Below, piece by piece: positions 30,801-37,987 of a DNA stretch of 64,000 nt. A program made the translations under genes and the position numbers. The notes beneath the pieces are model-generated. The model saw only the letters and a list, made by a program, of their open reading frames with translations. It was not told where the DNA came from and searched no databases. Numbering within the stretch: the first letter of the stretch is position 1; each line of letters opens with the position of its first letter. This DNA comes from Flavobacterium cutihirudinis (GTDB lineage: Bacteria; Bacteroidota; Bacteroidia; Flavobacteriales; Flavobacteriaceae), in assembly GCF_003385895.1 (NCBI RefSeq), contig NZ_QRDQ01000009.1:1-64000 (forward strand). The letters are read 5' to 3'.

Positions 30801-31157
30801 AACATCAGTCTCTTTCGCTGCAATAGAAAAACTTCCGTCCACATCCGTAGTCACTCCATTGCTAGTTCCTTTGACTTTAACAGTGGCTCCAAAAAGGCCT
30901 TCGCCTAATTCGCTTGTTACTTTTCCGGTAACGGGATTACTTTGAAAATACACCACATTTTCGTCTGCGTTTGTATTTCTCAAATCTTCTATTACACTTT
31001 CTTTCTCTGTGTTTAAGGAAAGCTTTGAAGTACTTGCAAAAGAAGATATACTAACTAAGGGGACAAAAATGAATAGTACTTTCTTTTTTGTCCAAAACAA
31101 TATTTTTTTTCGTTTGGTTAATGGCCCCGTATTTACCGGGTCAAATTGGTTTTTCAT
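27831..31157 (-). CDS. SusC/RagA-family TonB-dependent outer-membrane transporter
   Basis: 1,108 residues. A long Lys-rich N-terminus and signal segment (about 20-45) come first. The carboxypeptidase-D-like domain (about 75-145; GLFGATVKVKGTSNGVTTDVDGSFSI) follows, then the plug domain with IPVISVSNILASLATGIQ, GGRGSLVIRGNTS and SPLYVIDGVQ, then the 22-strand barrel ending TISLGLDVKF. It imports oligosaccharides using TonB energy. There is no STN domain, so anti-sigma signalling is not expected. It leads the SusC-SusD-FAS1-DUF5007 operon. The 320-nt upstream gap separates it from a 96-residue secreted protein. Confidence 0.96.
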   Translation of the reverse strand: MKNQFDPVNTGPLTKRKKILFWTKKKVLFIFVPLVSISSFASTSKLSLNTEKESVIEDLRNTNADENVVYFQSNPVTGKVTSELGEGLFGATVKVKGTSNGVTTDVDGSFSIAAKETDVLVISFMGYATKEVTVGKQKELNIKIKSVQNDLNDVVIIGYQKVHKKNVNAAVSTISSKDLQDIPVISVSNILASLATGIQTPTQTGAPGGRGSLVIRGNTSMSASGYSSPLYVIDGVQTSLEDLAGYNTSNTDFLASLNPNDIEKIDFLKDASAAAIYGSRGANGVIIITTKKGGALDKPEFTFSLNTGFSPIPNLVPMNIGSAERNAKMAMLKKWWRSDDLQYSTVPMVLSDSLNPAFNNKVDYQGLFYRTGISNKYNLGMRGGNEATNYRLALGYDNVEGVIKNSGFKRYTFAGNLNSKVGQSFDNQFRVNLVQTENQTGQGNPDGGGFQFNNTLPTDPSNLNSSLFYVSDAKIQSLQGELSEKLNTDEVIQVTLSDFMKYDFSSAFSLNGQFNYVYSSEKKNYYEPSTVREDGDGFASYALYNRKNLSSDLYLNYFQKFGDHTVSGVVGQKTDYNKYENMFMYAKGFGVDAIKVINDRYTQGQINGNTGIESNALLSYFGRVGYRYKDRYMIDVAFSRDGSSRFGENVRYANFSSVALGWVFSDEPFIKNLVGNVLTYGKLRGSYGVNGGEISDNFLRYGSYKLGYGGNPLWSNLMIVSTYGGTTGVVTDYNTIGNPDLTWVSSKQWDIGFDMDLFNNRINVTFDAYNKKTENLLFETLFPAYSGFNQAKSNVAGVLNYGWEALVKFQIFSISNPWKLELSVGATQNKNYVTKLPNGNKDYYGYDPNTGRDYGYVVGMPLNLPVQFKNEYILDDLNQLPVNPYTGEVLHGKSAWGTIAPGTPIWKDYNGDYLLDEAGDYKLNTSFKSTPDFTGLLNINLRYKGWYLQAYSQFSFGSDIIDSASASYLDNYDRGDDWAVKGLQDLSGLSFWEKPGDGAAGARYPALYPARPNETPYYRFRTSQSLWIESGDYWKISNAAIGYTIEKSRVLEQIHISRVRIYGSILNPYQWQRSKVVADASQVDEMGYTLGNSYPQAKTISLGLDVKF

Positions 31158-31477
31158 AAAATTGTTTTTTGTTTGTTTATAATTGTGAGAACTGGTTAAT
31201 TAGGAGTAGTACAGTTGCCTTATTGGGCACGTTGTTGGCGTTTTAATTTTAATTGGAAATAATCAAAAATTAGGATCAAAATAGATCCATAATGGCTTGA
31301 TATAATTTGTTTATTTATTTTAAAAAAGGCATAAGAAAGGCCATTATCAAACTGAAAACAGCTTAATTTTCTTACTATCAGGCATTAAAAAATAATTGTG
31401 CTTTGGGTTTATTAGGAATTTAGGAACGTTTTAAAAAATGCTTTTATAGTCCTATTTTTTCCCTATAAATCTACCTA
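31158..31477 (-). other. long 5' region of the SusC operon
   Basis: 320 nt without a gene. It should hold the SusC promoter and leader. I find no exact TAnnTTTG box with a correctly spaced TTG. Two weak symmetries are present: GGATC-6 nt-GATCC (31273-31288), and an ATAATGGC/GCCATTAT pair about 46 nt apart. Either could be a regulatory site or an RNA structure; neither is strong. Confidence 0.35.
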
Positions 31478-31768
31478 TTACTTTGGCTTACCCTTTTCGG
31501 GTATCAGATGATCTAATAATGGAAGTTGAATCTGAAAAAAGTTTTGCTTTTTTTCCTTTTTTTGATCAAATATTTCAATCTCATTTGATTCTTCTTGCAA
31601 CCAGTATTTATATAGCTGTAAGGTTTGCATTTCACCACAATTCACCTGAACGTATTTCTTAACTAAAAGAAAAATACTATCCGGAATAGCAAAAGCAGAC
31701 TCCACTTTTTCATTGGCATTTACTGCTAACGAAAAGAATAAAAATAAGGCAACAAGACTTTTCTTCAT
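31478..31768 (-). CDS. small secreted protein of unknown function
   Basis: 96 residues with a clear signal peptide (MKKSLVALFLFFSLAVNANE). The mature part is hydrophilic with a Lys-rich stretch (DQKKEKKQNFFQ) and ends LLDHLIPEKGKPK. It has no recognised domain and one cysteine. It lies between the sugar kinase and SusC on the same strand, 96 nt behind the kinase, so it may belong to the kinase transcript. Confidence 0.6.
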   Translation of the reverse strand: MKKSLVALFLFFSLAVNANEKVESAFAIPDSIFLLVKKYVQVNCGEMQTLQLYKYWLQEESNEIEIFDQKKEKKQNFFQIQLPLLDHLIPEKGKPK

Positions 31769-31864
31769 ATGAAACTATTTAATTTTAGCGGGCAATTCCA
31801 TTAATTTTAGGTATAATTTTCACTTTAAATCTGTCTCATTTTCTGTTCAAAAAATAAAGTAGCA

Positions 31865-32908
31865 CTAGAAAATGAGCTGTTTTTTTGTTTGCAGATATGA
31901 CAGTACACTATCCATAAGCTTAATCTGCGTTTTTGCTCTTACTAAATTTTGATCTTCGTATGTTGTATTGTAATAACTATCATTGTTTAAGTAATCTCCC
32001 AAGAAACGGCAAGCTTGTTCGAAAAGAATTAATGGTAAGCTCAAATGAATATTTTTTGCCTCTTCTTCAGACATAAAACAAGATGCTTCATTTACATAAG
32101 CCTTCATAAAAGCTTCGTAAATTTCTACGTCAAAGCATACTTTTGACAGGTCTTTTTCTTCCTCAGTAGAGGTATTCGCTCCAGATCTTAAGGCATCACC
32201 TACGTCATGAAAAATACTTCCTGGCATCACCGTATCAAAATCGATGATACAAAGGATATTATTGTTTTTATCAAAAAGCATATTCCCAATTTTTGTGTCA
32301 TTGTGAACCACTCTTAATGGTATTTTTTGTGCATTTATATCGCTTGCAACTCCTTCGATCGTTTTAAAATTAGATTCTAAAAACAATATCGATTCTTTAG
32401 CTTTTAATAATCTTTCTGAAGAAGCATTTTTTAAACTTTCTTCAAAATCAGAAAATCTTTTTATGGTATTATGAAAATCCGGAATTGTGTATTCTAATTC
32501 CGAAATAGGAAAATTGAGTAATGCTTTATGAAACTTACCAAGATAAGCCCCAACCTGACTTGCTACTATATTCGAATCAATTCGATCCAAAACCACTGAA
32601 GGAATATAAGTCGATAGCTGCCAAATTGTTTGACCTTGCTGCGAATAAAAATGGCCTTCTTTGTTTGCAATAAATTTCAAAGTAGGAAATCCGTTTGCGT
32701 TCAAATACCAACTGGTTTTTATCTTATTGTTCAGTAATGATTTTATATTTGGAAACACAACCTGATTCATTTTTTGCAAAATATAATCCCCATCAGCAGT
32801 CTCAATTTTGTAAGTACTATTGATTAGACCAAAATCGATGGCAGAATAAGTAAGGATCGTTTTGCCCGGATAAAAATCGTTAAAGACTGTTTGAATTAAT
32901 TCTTCCAT
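31865..32908 (-). CDS. APH-fold sugar kinase, probably N-acetylhexosamine 1-kinase (NahK-like)
   Basis: 347 residues, cytosolic. It has the aminoglycoside-phosphotransferase fold: DYILQKMN in the nucleotide lobe, catalytic loop HNDTKIGNM (His202, Asp204) and metal-binding IIDFDTVMPG (Asp223, Asp225), then DVGDALRSGANT. The latter two segments match the pattern I know from N-acetylhexosamine 1-kinases, which phosphorylate GlcNAc/GalNAc at C1. Homologues are often mislabelled mucin-desulfating sulfatase (MdsC) in databases; nothing here resembles a sulfatase. Its place directly upstream of a SusCD/GH20 locus supports a role in cytosolic use of N-acetylhexosamine released by GH20. The functional call combines family and context. 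Confidence 0.75.
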   Translation of the reverse strand: MEELIQTVFNDFYPGKTILTYSAIDFGLINSTYKIETADGDYILQKMNQVVFPNIKSLLNNKIKTSWYLNANGFPTLKFIANKEGHFYSQQGQTIWQLSTYIPSVVLDRIDSNIVASQVGAYLGKFHKALLNFPISELEYTIPDFHNTIKRFSDFEESLKNASSERLLKAKESILFLESNFKTIEGVASDINAQKIPLRVVHNDTKIGNMLFDKNNNILCIIDFDTVMPGSIFHDVGDALRSGANTSTEEEKDLSKVCFDVEIYEAFMKAYVNEASCFMSEEEAKNIHLSLPLILFEQACRFLGDYLNNDSYYNTTYEDQNLVRAKTQIKLMDSVLSYLQTKKQLIF

Positions 32909-33293
32909 GCTTCTTTTTTAAAATTGCCTTGATTCTGTATTGTTTTAAGTTTTAATTCAACCATCATTAATGTTAACTTCATGTATTTCTATATTTTTTA
33001 TTACTTTATACTAAAAACAAATCTTAATTTGTTTTGCTCAATTAACTCTTTAAGAATCTTCTGTTTAAATTAAAAAATGCTTGTTTTAAGACCACTATTC
33101 TACAATTTCAAAAAATACTTTAAACAGTGTTAATACTCCACTTATCCAATTCATAAAAAAAACTTAAATCAGAATGGAATAGTAAACAAATAATATCTTT
33201 ATCATTAATAACCTACGAATTAGACATCATTTTTTACAATTATTTGACTAAACTATATTTTTTTTTTAACATAAAAAACAAAAATCGAAAAAA

Positions 33294-33332
33294 ATGTGCT
33301 CGTGCACATTAAATTTATGTGTACGAGCACAT
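33294..33332. promoter_or_regulatory. two tandem LacI-type operators
   Basis: Two 16-bp sites, ATGTGCTCGTGCACAT (33294-33309) and ATGTGTACGAGCACAT (33317-33332), are separated by 7 nt. Each is close to palindromic with the central CG typical of LacI/GalR-family operators. One is the reverse complement of the other but for one base. Centre spacing is 23 bp, about two helical turns. They lie in the 32909-33529 gap between the divergent kinase gene and a doubtful small ORF. The kinase ATG is about 385 nt away, so the controlled promoter is uncertain. No LacI gene is in the window. The rest of the gap shows nothing recognisable. Confidence 0.6.
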
Positions 33333-33529
33333 TAAAATTGATATCTCAACCCATTTCTGCTCTTTTTTATGAAATATATTAAAATTGCAAAAAGTAAGAA
33401 AAATAATGCGATAAATTTTCTGGGATTAACACTGAATAAGAGTGTATTTTTTTGACTTTTAACTCCAAAAAAACATCCTTTTATCACGATAAAAATTTAT
33501 TGCCAGTACAAGAAAAATAGTGTCGTATT

Positions 33530-33748
33530 TTGTATCGAAAGAAGCAAAAAACACAAGCCCTTCTACCGGCAGATTGTCCTGCTCAGAAAGATGAAAATCC
33601 TACAAAAAAAGCACTTGACCTTATTAAGAATGAAAGAGTATTTAAGTACATTTTACTAGAAAAAAACAAAAAAAATAGTGCAAGTCAATACAGTTTGAAT
33701 CTTCCTGATGAACAATACTATTTAGAAGAAATAAAACCGATATCATGA
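33530..33748 (+). CDS. possible small hydrophilic protein (non-ATG start)
   Basis: 72 codons opening with TTG (33530); an ATT just upstream is another possibility, and no ATG is available. The product is Lys-rich (MYRKKQKTQALLPADCPAQK... YYLEEIKPIS) and matches no family I know. In favour: a stem-loop with T-tract begins 3 nt past its stop. Against: no ATG, no clear promoter, and the stem-loop also serves the convergent gene at 33806. Confidence 0.3.
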   Translation: MYRKKQKTQALLPADCPAQKDENPTKKALDLIKNERVFKYILLEKNKKNSASQYSLNLPDEQYYLEEIKPIS

Positions 33749-33750
33749 AA

Positions 33751-33789
33751 AAAAAAAGCTTGCTGAAAAATTTTCAACAAGCTTTTTTT
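33751..33789. terminator. bidirectional terminator
   Basis: Stem AAAAAAAGCTTG with CAAGCTTTTTTT around a loop that itself pairs in part (GAAAAATTTTC). A-tract and T-tract on the two sides make it effective in both directions. It lies between the convergent small ORF (ends 33748) and the 80-residue protein gene (ends 33806). Confidence 0.8.
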
Positions 33790-33805
33790 AATTTATTGTA
33801 TCAAG

Positions 33806-34048
33806 CTACAAGCCTTTCCTAATAATGTAAAATCGTATTTCTTCCTCTAATTCTACTGCCAGATTTTCAAAATCCTGATTCTTCTGGAAATTACTCTCAA
33901 ATTTTCTCTTGTAAATTTGGGCATTTGCAATGCTTTCGCAATAATTATCACAGATAACTTTGAATCTGTCATCTTGCAGATACATCTTTTTTATGGATTC
34001 AAAATGCTCTGCAAATTTTACATTATATAGTTCGTCAGGCAGTGCCAT
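33806..34048 (-). CDS. small protein, YdcH/DUF465-like
   Basis: 80 residues, all-helical by composition: FAEHFESIKKMYLQDDRFKVICDNYCESIANAQIYKRKFESNFQ, then an acidic helix LAVELEEEIRFYIIRKGL. The order of residues (short helix, D-x-R-F-x-x-[IL]-x-x-x-Y, second helix) recalls YdcH/DUF465 helical hairpin proteins, but it is not a confident match. ATG start with a strong terminator behind it, so probably a real monocistronic gene. Confidence 0.65.
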   Translation of the reverse strand: MALPDELYNVKFAEHFESIKKMYLQDDRFKVICDNYCESIANAQIYKRKFESNFQKNQDFENLAVELEEEIRFYIIRKGL

Positions 34049-34166
34049 AGTTCTAAAGTTTTAAGATTATGATTAGTAGTAGACGACAAAACGATCTAAA
34101 TTGTGTTTCAATCTCACAAAATAAAAATATTATAAGTCTACAATTTGTTTCATTGTAGGAACATAA

Positions 34167-35648
34167 TTATTTAACTTCTTCAAAATCTCCAGGTTTCCAG
34201 GTTCCGTTAAATGCACCTCCTTCTGGGCCGTAAATTCTAAAATAGGCAAACCAACCTACATTTGGAATCGTTTTAATCCATTGTCCTTCTTTTCCGGCTG
34301 GTGCTTTTGGCCCAAAATACAAATCGATAGTTTGGCCACCTATTTTATCTTTTAATTCAAACAAAGAACGGAGTGCGGCTTTGTTTTGATCTGTTATAAC
34401 CTGACTTCTCGTTTTCGCGTCATAGATTGTAACCGACCAGAATAATTTGGCAGGAACAGGTGTTGGTATCGTTAATTTGTACGTTTTACTTCCATCAACA
34501 TATTTACCTGTATTGTCTTTAAGTCCAAGCCAATATAAAGAACCTCCGCCTTCTTTTCTTCTAAACATGGACGGAGAAGCCCCAATCGCCTGATAAAACC
34601 AGGTTTCACGAGCATCAAGATCAACATAATCCGGAGTATTGAAATCACCATCTTCAAATCTGAGTCCAACCCACTCCCACTGACGATCTTTCCAAACAAC
34701 ACGATCAGGACGACGGTCAGCAAACGACTGAACACGCATTTGTGCATTAGCTATTACAGCCGCTTTTTCAAGTATTGCTTTTAACCTTGCATCTGGTTTA
34801 AAAGGCTGCCCTTTTTTAATTCCAAGTACTGCAAGTTCTCCATAGTAGTTTCTATAACCTTCAAAAGTTGGCTCACGCTGAATAACATCGTTTAAATTTT
34901 CCCAATATTTGATGTTTTTTTCCCAGCCAATTGGTGTAGTGTTTTGAGGTTTATCGGTAAGATCAAGCCAATTTGGTTCGGTCCAATTTGCCGGTTTGTT
35001 TAACGGATAAACTTTAACCGTTTTTATACGGGTTATAGCAGCATTTACATCGCCGCCAACAGGAAGTGAACGTATTCCCACCGTCAAATTATTAGAAGAG
35101 GACTTCCAGACATAATAACCCGAAGCTGGAACTACGCCTTTGTATGCAGGCGGTAATAACAAATGTTTTCCACCGTTGCCTGCATCAGGTCCCGGAATTC
35201 CCATATCGGCAACCCAACGCTGATTGACATCCATTGCTACCACAATAAGTGGTCCTTTTGGAACATCTATAACCATTGGTCCTTTTGATAAATCAATTGG
35301 AATTGGCCCATAAGGCGTATCTGAATTTAGTGTAAAACCAATTTGTCCCGGCTTAGTATCTAAAGTTCCAAACGATTTATTTGGAATAATTTTAATACTG
35401 TCATTTCCTTTCACCAAGCCTTCTCCCGAAACTGTCGGATAGAAAAATTTATAAGCCTGTATGGCACGAGTCAAGTCGGCATCATCATAAGCTTTTTTAA
35501 TAGTTGCTTCGGTTGGATAACCGCCTACAAATTCATAATCTGAAACTATTTCAGCCGAATCAGCGGTATTTTTTGCAGTTTCTGTTTCTTTCTTACAACT
35601 CGTAAAAACAAAAAGAACAAGACAGATATAAACTGATATTTTTTTCAT
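34167..35648 (-). CDS. DUF1254/DUF1214 domain lipoprotein
   Basis: 493 residues, lipoprotein Cys18 (LFVFTSC). The N-terminal half (about 45-190) fits DUF1254: AIQAYKFFYPTVSGEG, TLNSDTPYGPIPIDLSKGPMVIDVP, YYVWKSSSNNLTVGIRS. The C-terminal half fits DUF1214: YKLTIPTPVPAKLFWSVTIYDAKTRSQV, LRSLFELK, DLYFGPKAPAGKEGQWIKT and the closing GWFAYFRIYGPEGGAFNGTWKPGDFE. These proteins are common in the envelope of many bacteria and lack a settled biochemical role. Monocistronic, between small genes. Confidence 0.85.
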   Translation of the reverse strand: MKKISVYICLVLFVFTSCKKETETAKNTADSAEIVSDYEFVGGYPTEATIKKAYDDADLTRAIQAYKFFYPTVSGEGLVKGNDSIKIIPNKSFGTLDTKPGQIGFTLNSDTPYGPIPIDLSKGPMVIDVPKGPLIVVAMDVNQRWVADMGIPGPDAGNGGKHLLLPPAYKGVVPASGYYVWKSSSNNLTVGIRSLPVGGDVNAAITRIKTVKVYPLNKPANWTEPNWLDLTDKPQNTTPIGWEKNIKYWENLNDVIQREPTFEGYRNYYGELAVLGIKKGQPFKPDARLKAILEKAAVIANAQMRVQSFADRRPDRVVWKDRQWEWVGLRFEDGDFNTPDYVDLDARETWFYQAIGASPSMFRRKEGGGSLYWLGLKDNTGKYVDGSKTYKLTIPTPVPAKLFWSVTIYDAKTRSQVITDQNKAALRSLFELKDKIGGQTIDLYFGPKAPAGKEGQWIKTIPNVGWFAYFRIYGPEGGAFNGTWKPGDFEEVK

Positions 35649-35934
35649 TTAGTTTGATTTAGAGGATTAAACTTCAAAAGATTATCAAAGTTATACCACT
35701 CAATCAATTTTAAATTGTTCCAGAACTCAAATTAGGTTTCATTTTATAACTTGAAACAAAGTTTTGAAAGTAGCACATCTCAATAGAAAGGCTGATTTTT
35801 TTCTTTTTGGTAGTATTTGCAAATTATTTTTCATCACATTTTTTAAAACAATCGGCTGAACCTCTTTTAAAAATTTATCAAACCAATTTCCTTTTATTAT
35901 AAAAAAAGCAGCATTTTTTTTCAATTTAGAATTT

Positions 35935-35956
35935 TATATCGTAATATTGCAATATA
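35935..35956. promoter_or_regulatory. ArsR operator
   Basis: An imperfect dyad (TATATCGTAATATTGCAATATA) centred on AATATT, ending 11 nt before the arsR ATG at 35968. It contains the perfect 12-bp palindrome ATATTGCAATAT. Sites of this AT-rich form in front of their own gene are normal for autoregulated ArsR proteins. The operon promoter should overlap it. Confidence 0.6.
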
Positions 35957-35967
35957 AAAATAAACCG

Positions 35968-36300
35968 ATGGGCGCAACAAAAACAGATCACTTTACAGAA
36001 AGCCAAAATGAATTGGCTGTTTTAGCAAAAGCAATAGGACATCCGGCGCGAATTGCTATTATAGAATATTTATTGAAAGTAGATGCTTGCATCTGCGGAG
36101 ATATTGTAAACGAACTTCCTCTTTCTCAGCCTACTGTTTCTCAGCATCTTAAAGAATTAAAAAATGCCGGCTTAATCAAGGGAAGCATCGAAGGAAATTC
36201 GATCTGCTATTGCATCAATGAACCTGGATTGGAAAAGATAAAAGGTTTCTTTGAGCATATATCAGCTCATCTTGCAAAAAAGAAAAACGAATGCTGCTAA
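35968..36300 (+). CDS. arsR: ArsR-family metalloid-responsive repressor
   Basis: 110 residues from the ATG at 35968; the frame extends 7 codons further but through the operator. Winged-helix domain: LAKAIGHPARIAIIEYLLKVDACICGDIVNELPLSQPTVSQHLKELKNAGLIKG. The C-I-C pair (Cys41, Cys43) sits in the recognition region where As(III) binds ArsR proteins. The C-terminus ends NECC, giving two more thiols. It heads a plus-strand operon with an acetyltransferase, a DUF6428 protein and an arsenate-reductase-like phosphatase. Confidence 0.9.
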   Translation: MGATKTDHFTESQNELAVLAKAIGHPARIAIIEYLLKVDACICGDIVNELPLSQPTVSQHLKELKNAGLIKGSIEGNSICYCINEPGLEKIKGFFEHISAHLAKKKNECC

Positions 36301-36311
36301 ATTAAAAGATT

Positions 36312-36797
36312 ATGGAAATCAGAAAACTACTAGCCGAAGACTGGCAACTTGTTGAATTAATCTACAAAAAGGGAATACAAACCGGCAATGCAACTTTTCA
36401 AAACAGCACTCCATCATGGGACGACTGGAATCAATCGCATCTTGCATCCTGCAGAATAGTAATGGAAGATGATGGCAAAATAATTGGCTGGGCTGCTCTT
36501 ACTCCCGTTTCTTCGCGATGCGTTTATGCAGGAGTTGCAGAAGTGAGTGTGTATGTTGATCCGGAACATTCAGGAAAAGGAGTCGGCCTCGAACTTTTAA
36601 ATGAACTTGTTAAGCAAAGCGAAACTGAAGGTATCTGGACGCTCCAGGCTGGAATCTTTCCCGAGAATATAGCAAGTCTGCGGATTCATGAAAAAGCGGG
36701 ATTCAGAATACTGGGAATAAGGGAAAAAATTGGAAAGCAAAATGGTATCTGGAGAGATACTGCATTGCTTGAAAGAAGAAGCACACTTATCGTTTAG
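36312..36797 (+). CDS. GNAT N-acetyltransferase, phosphinothricin/ArsN type
   Basis: 161 residues. GNAT fold with acetyl-CoA loop VDPEHSGKGVGLELLNELV (R/Q-x-x-G-x-G/A-like), and the early substrate segment LIYKKGIQTGNATFQNSTPSWDDW typical of phosphinothricin-acetyltransferase-like enzymes. ArsN1 members of this group acetylate the organoarsenical antibiotic arsinothricin. Position 12 nt behind arsR and ahead of the reductase supports such a role, as inference. Detoxifying another amino-acid analogue is the alternative. Confidence 0.8.
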   Translation: MEIRKLLAEDWQLVELIYKKGIQTGNATFQNSTPSWDDWNQSHLASCRIVMEDDGKIIGWAALTPVSSRCVYAGVAEVSVYVDPEHSGKGVGLELLNELVKQSETEGIWTLQAGIFPENIASLRIHEKAGFRILGIREKIGKQNGIWRDTALLERRSTLIV

Positions 36798-36843
36798 AGA
36801 TTATTGTTGAATAAAAATATAGTTTAACGAAATATAAAAAATT

Positions 36844-37317
36844 ATGAAACTTTCAGAAATTAAAGAAGTACTAAAAACCATAGAAGCTGTAAATTTTGAA
36901 CTTCCAAACGGAAATTTTGTTCCGGAATATTTTCACGTAACCGAAGTAGGTCTGATTACGAAAAACTTCATTGACTGCGGAGGAACCGTAAGAAAAGAAA
37001 CTGTTGTAAACTTCCAGCTTTGGGATGCTAATGATTATGAGCACCGACTTAAACCACAAAAACTAATTCATATCATTGAACTTTCAGAAAAAGTATTAGG
37101 AATTGAAGATCATGAAATTGAAGTGGAATATCAGGACACCACTATCGGTAAATATGATTTAGATTTTAATGGCAAAAATTTCACTTTACTAAATAAGAAA
37201 ACTGCCTGTCTTGCACAAGATCAATGCGGAATCCCATCAGATAAACCTAAAATAAAATTATCACAATTAAATGCTGATGCTGCTAATTCCTGCACGCCAG
37301 GCGGAGGATGTTGCTAA
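36844..37317 (+). CDS. DUF6428 family protein with Cys-rich tail
   Basis: 157 residues, cytosolic. The body (MKLSEIKEVLKTIEAVNFELPNG, VPEYFHVTEVGLITKNFIDCGGT, VNFQLWDANDYEHRL, KVLGIEDHEIEVEYQ) fits the small family found next to arsR in Bacteroidota, which I take to be DUF6428. The C-terminal tail adds ACLAQDQCGIP and ends CTPGGGCC: five cysteines in the last 38 residues. That suggests thiol binding of As(III) or Sb(III), perhaps as a metallochaperone or scavenger. Function is inference from tail and context. Confidence 0.65.
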   Translation: MKLSEIKEVLKTIEAVNFELPNGNFVPEYFHVTEVGLITKNFIDCGGTVRKETVVNFQLWDANDYEHRLKPQKLIHIIELSEKVLGIEDHEIEVEYQDTTIGKYDLDFNGKNFTLLNKKTACLAQDQCGIPSDKPKIKLSQLNADAANSCTPGGGCC

Positions 37318-37354
37318 TCAGTAAATATTAAAAAACTAATACGACCAAAAAACT

Positions 37355-37969
37355 ATGTTATATTCAGAAATTGAAACTACTATTAATTCATTTGATTTTG
37401 ATCAGATCTCTGCAGGTCGCAAAAATGTTCTTCAGCCATTGATAGACTATATCCAAAACAAAGTTGACAATGAGCTGGAAATCAGATTAAACTTAATTTG
37501 CACACACAATTCCAGAAGAAGTCATTTATCACAGGTTTGGGCACAGACTGCAGCTACCTATTATGATGTAAAAAATGTAACATGTTATTCAGGAGGAACC
37601 GAGGCTACGGCATTGTTCCCGATGGCAGCCGAAACTTTGAAGGATTCCGGATTTAGGATCAAAGCTATTTCAGAAGGTTCAAATCCGGTCTATTCAATTA
37701 AATTTTCAGCAAATCAACATCCTATAATTGGTTTTTCTAAAACATATGATGATGATTTTAACCCTAGAAACGAATTTGCAGCAATAATGACCTGTTCACA
37801 GGCTGACGGCGGTTGTCCGTTTATTGCCGGTGCCGAGAAAAGAATTCCGATTACTTTTGAAGATCCAAAAATTTCTGACGGAACACCACAACAGAAAGAA
37901 ACCTATTTGAAACGCAGCCTACAAATAGGAGCTGAAATGTTTTATGTATTCTCACAAATCAAAAAATAA
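37355..37969 (+). CDS. LMW-phosphatase-type arsenate reductase-like protein
   Basis: 204 residues. The P-loop CTHNSRRS (Cys49, Arg55) has the CX5R(S) signature of low-molecular-weight tyrosine phosphatases and thioredoxin-linked ArsC. It continues HLSQVWAQTAA, YSGGTEATALFPMAAETLKDSGF, and MTCSQADGGCPFIAGAEKRIPITFEDPK with extra cysteines that could relay the disulfide. It is longer than classic ArsC (about 130-140). The ars context makes arsenate reduction the likely role. It is the last gene of the plus-strand operon; a minus-strand gene follows convergently at 37988, with no terminator obvious. Confidence 0.85.
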   Translation: MLYSEIETTINSFDFDQISAGRKNVLQPLIDYIQNKVDNELEIRLNLICTHNSRRSHLSQVWAQTAATYYDVKNVTCYSGGTEATALFPMAAETLKDSGFRIKAISEGSNPVYSIKFSANQHPIIGFSKTYDDDFNPRNEFAAIMTCSQADGGCPFIAGAEKRIPITFEDPKISDGTPQQKETYLKRSLQIGAEMFYVFSQIKK

Positions 37970-37987
37970 AACATTCATAAGTCATGC

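Noticed and set aside
31831..31876. CTCATTTTCT/AGAAAATGAG inverted repeat at the end of the kinase gene
   Set aside because: It overlaps the stop codon and final codons, has a 25-nt loop and no T-run; not credible as a terminator.
35739..35924. 61-codon minus-strand frame between the DUF1254 gene and arsR
   Set aside because: No domain or signal, lies in the ars promoter region, and codon pattern is random-like.
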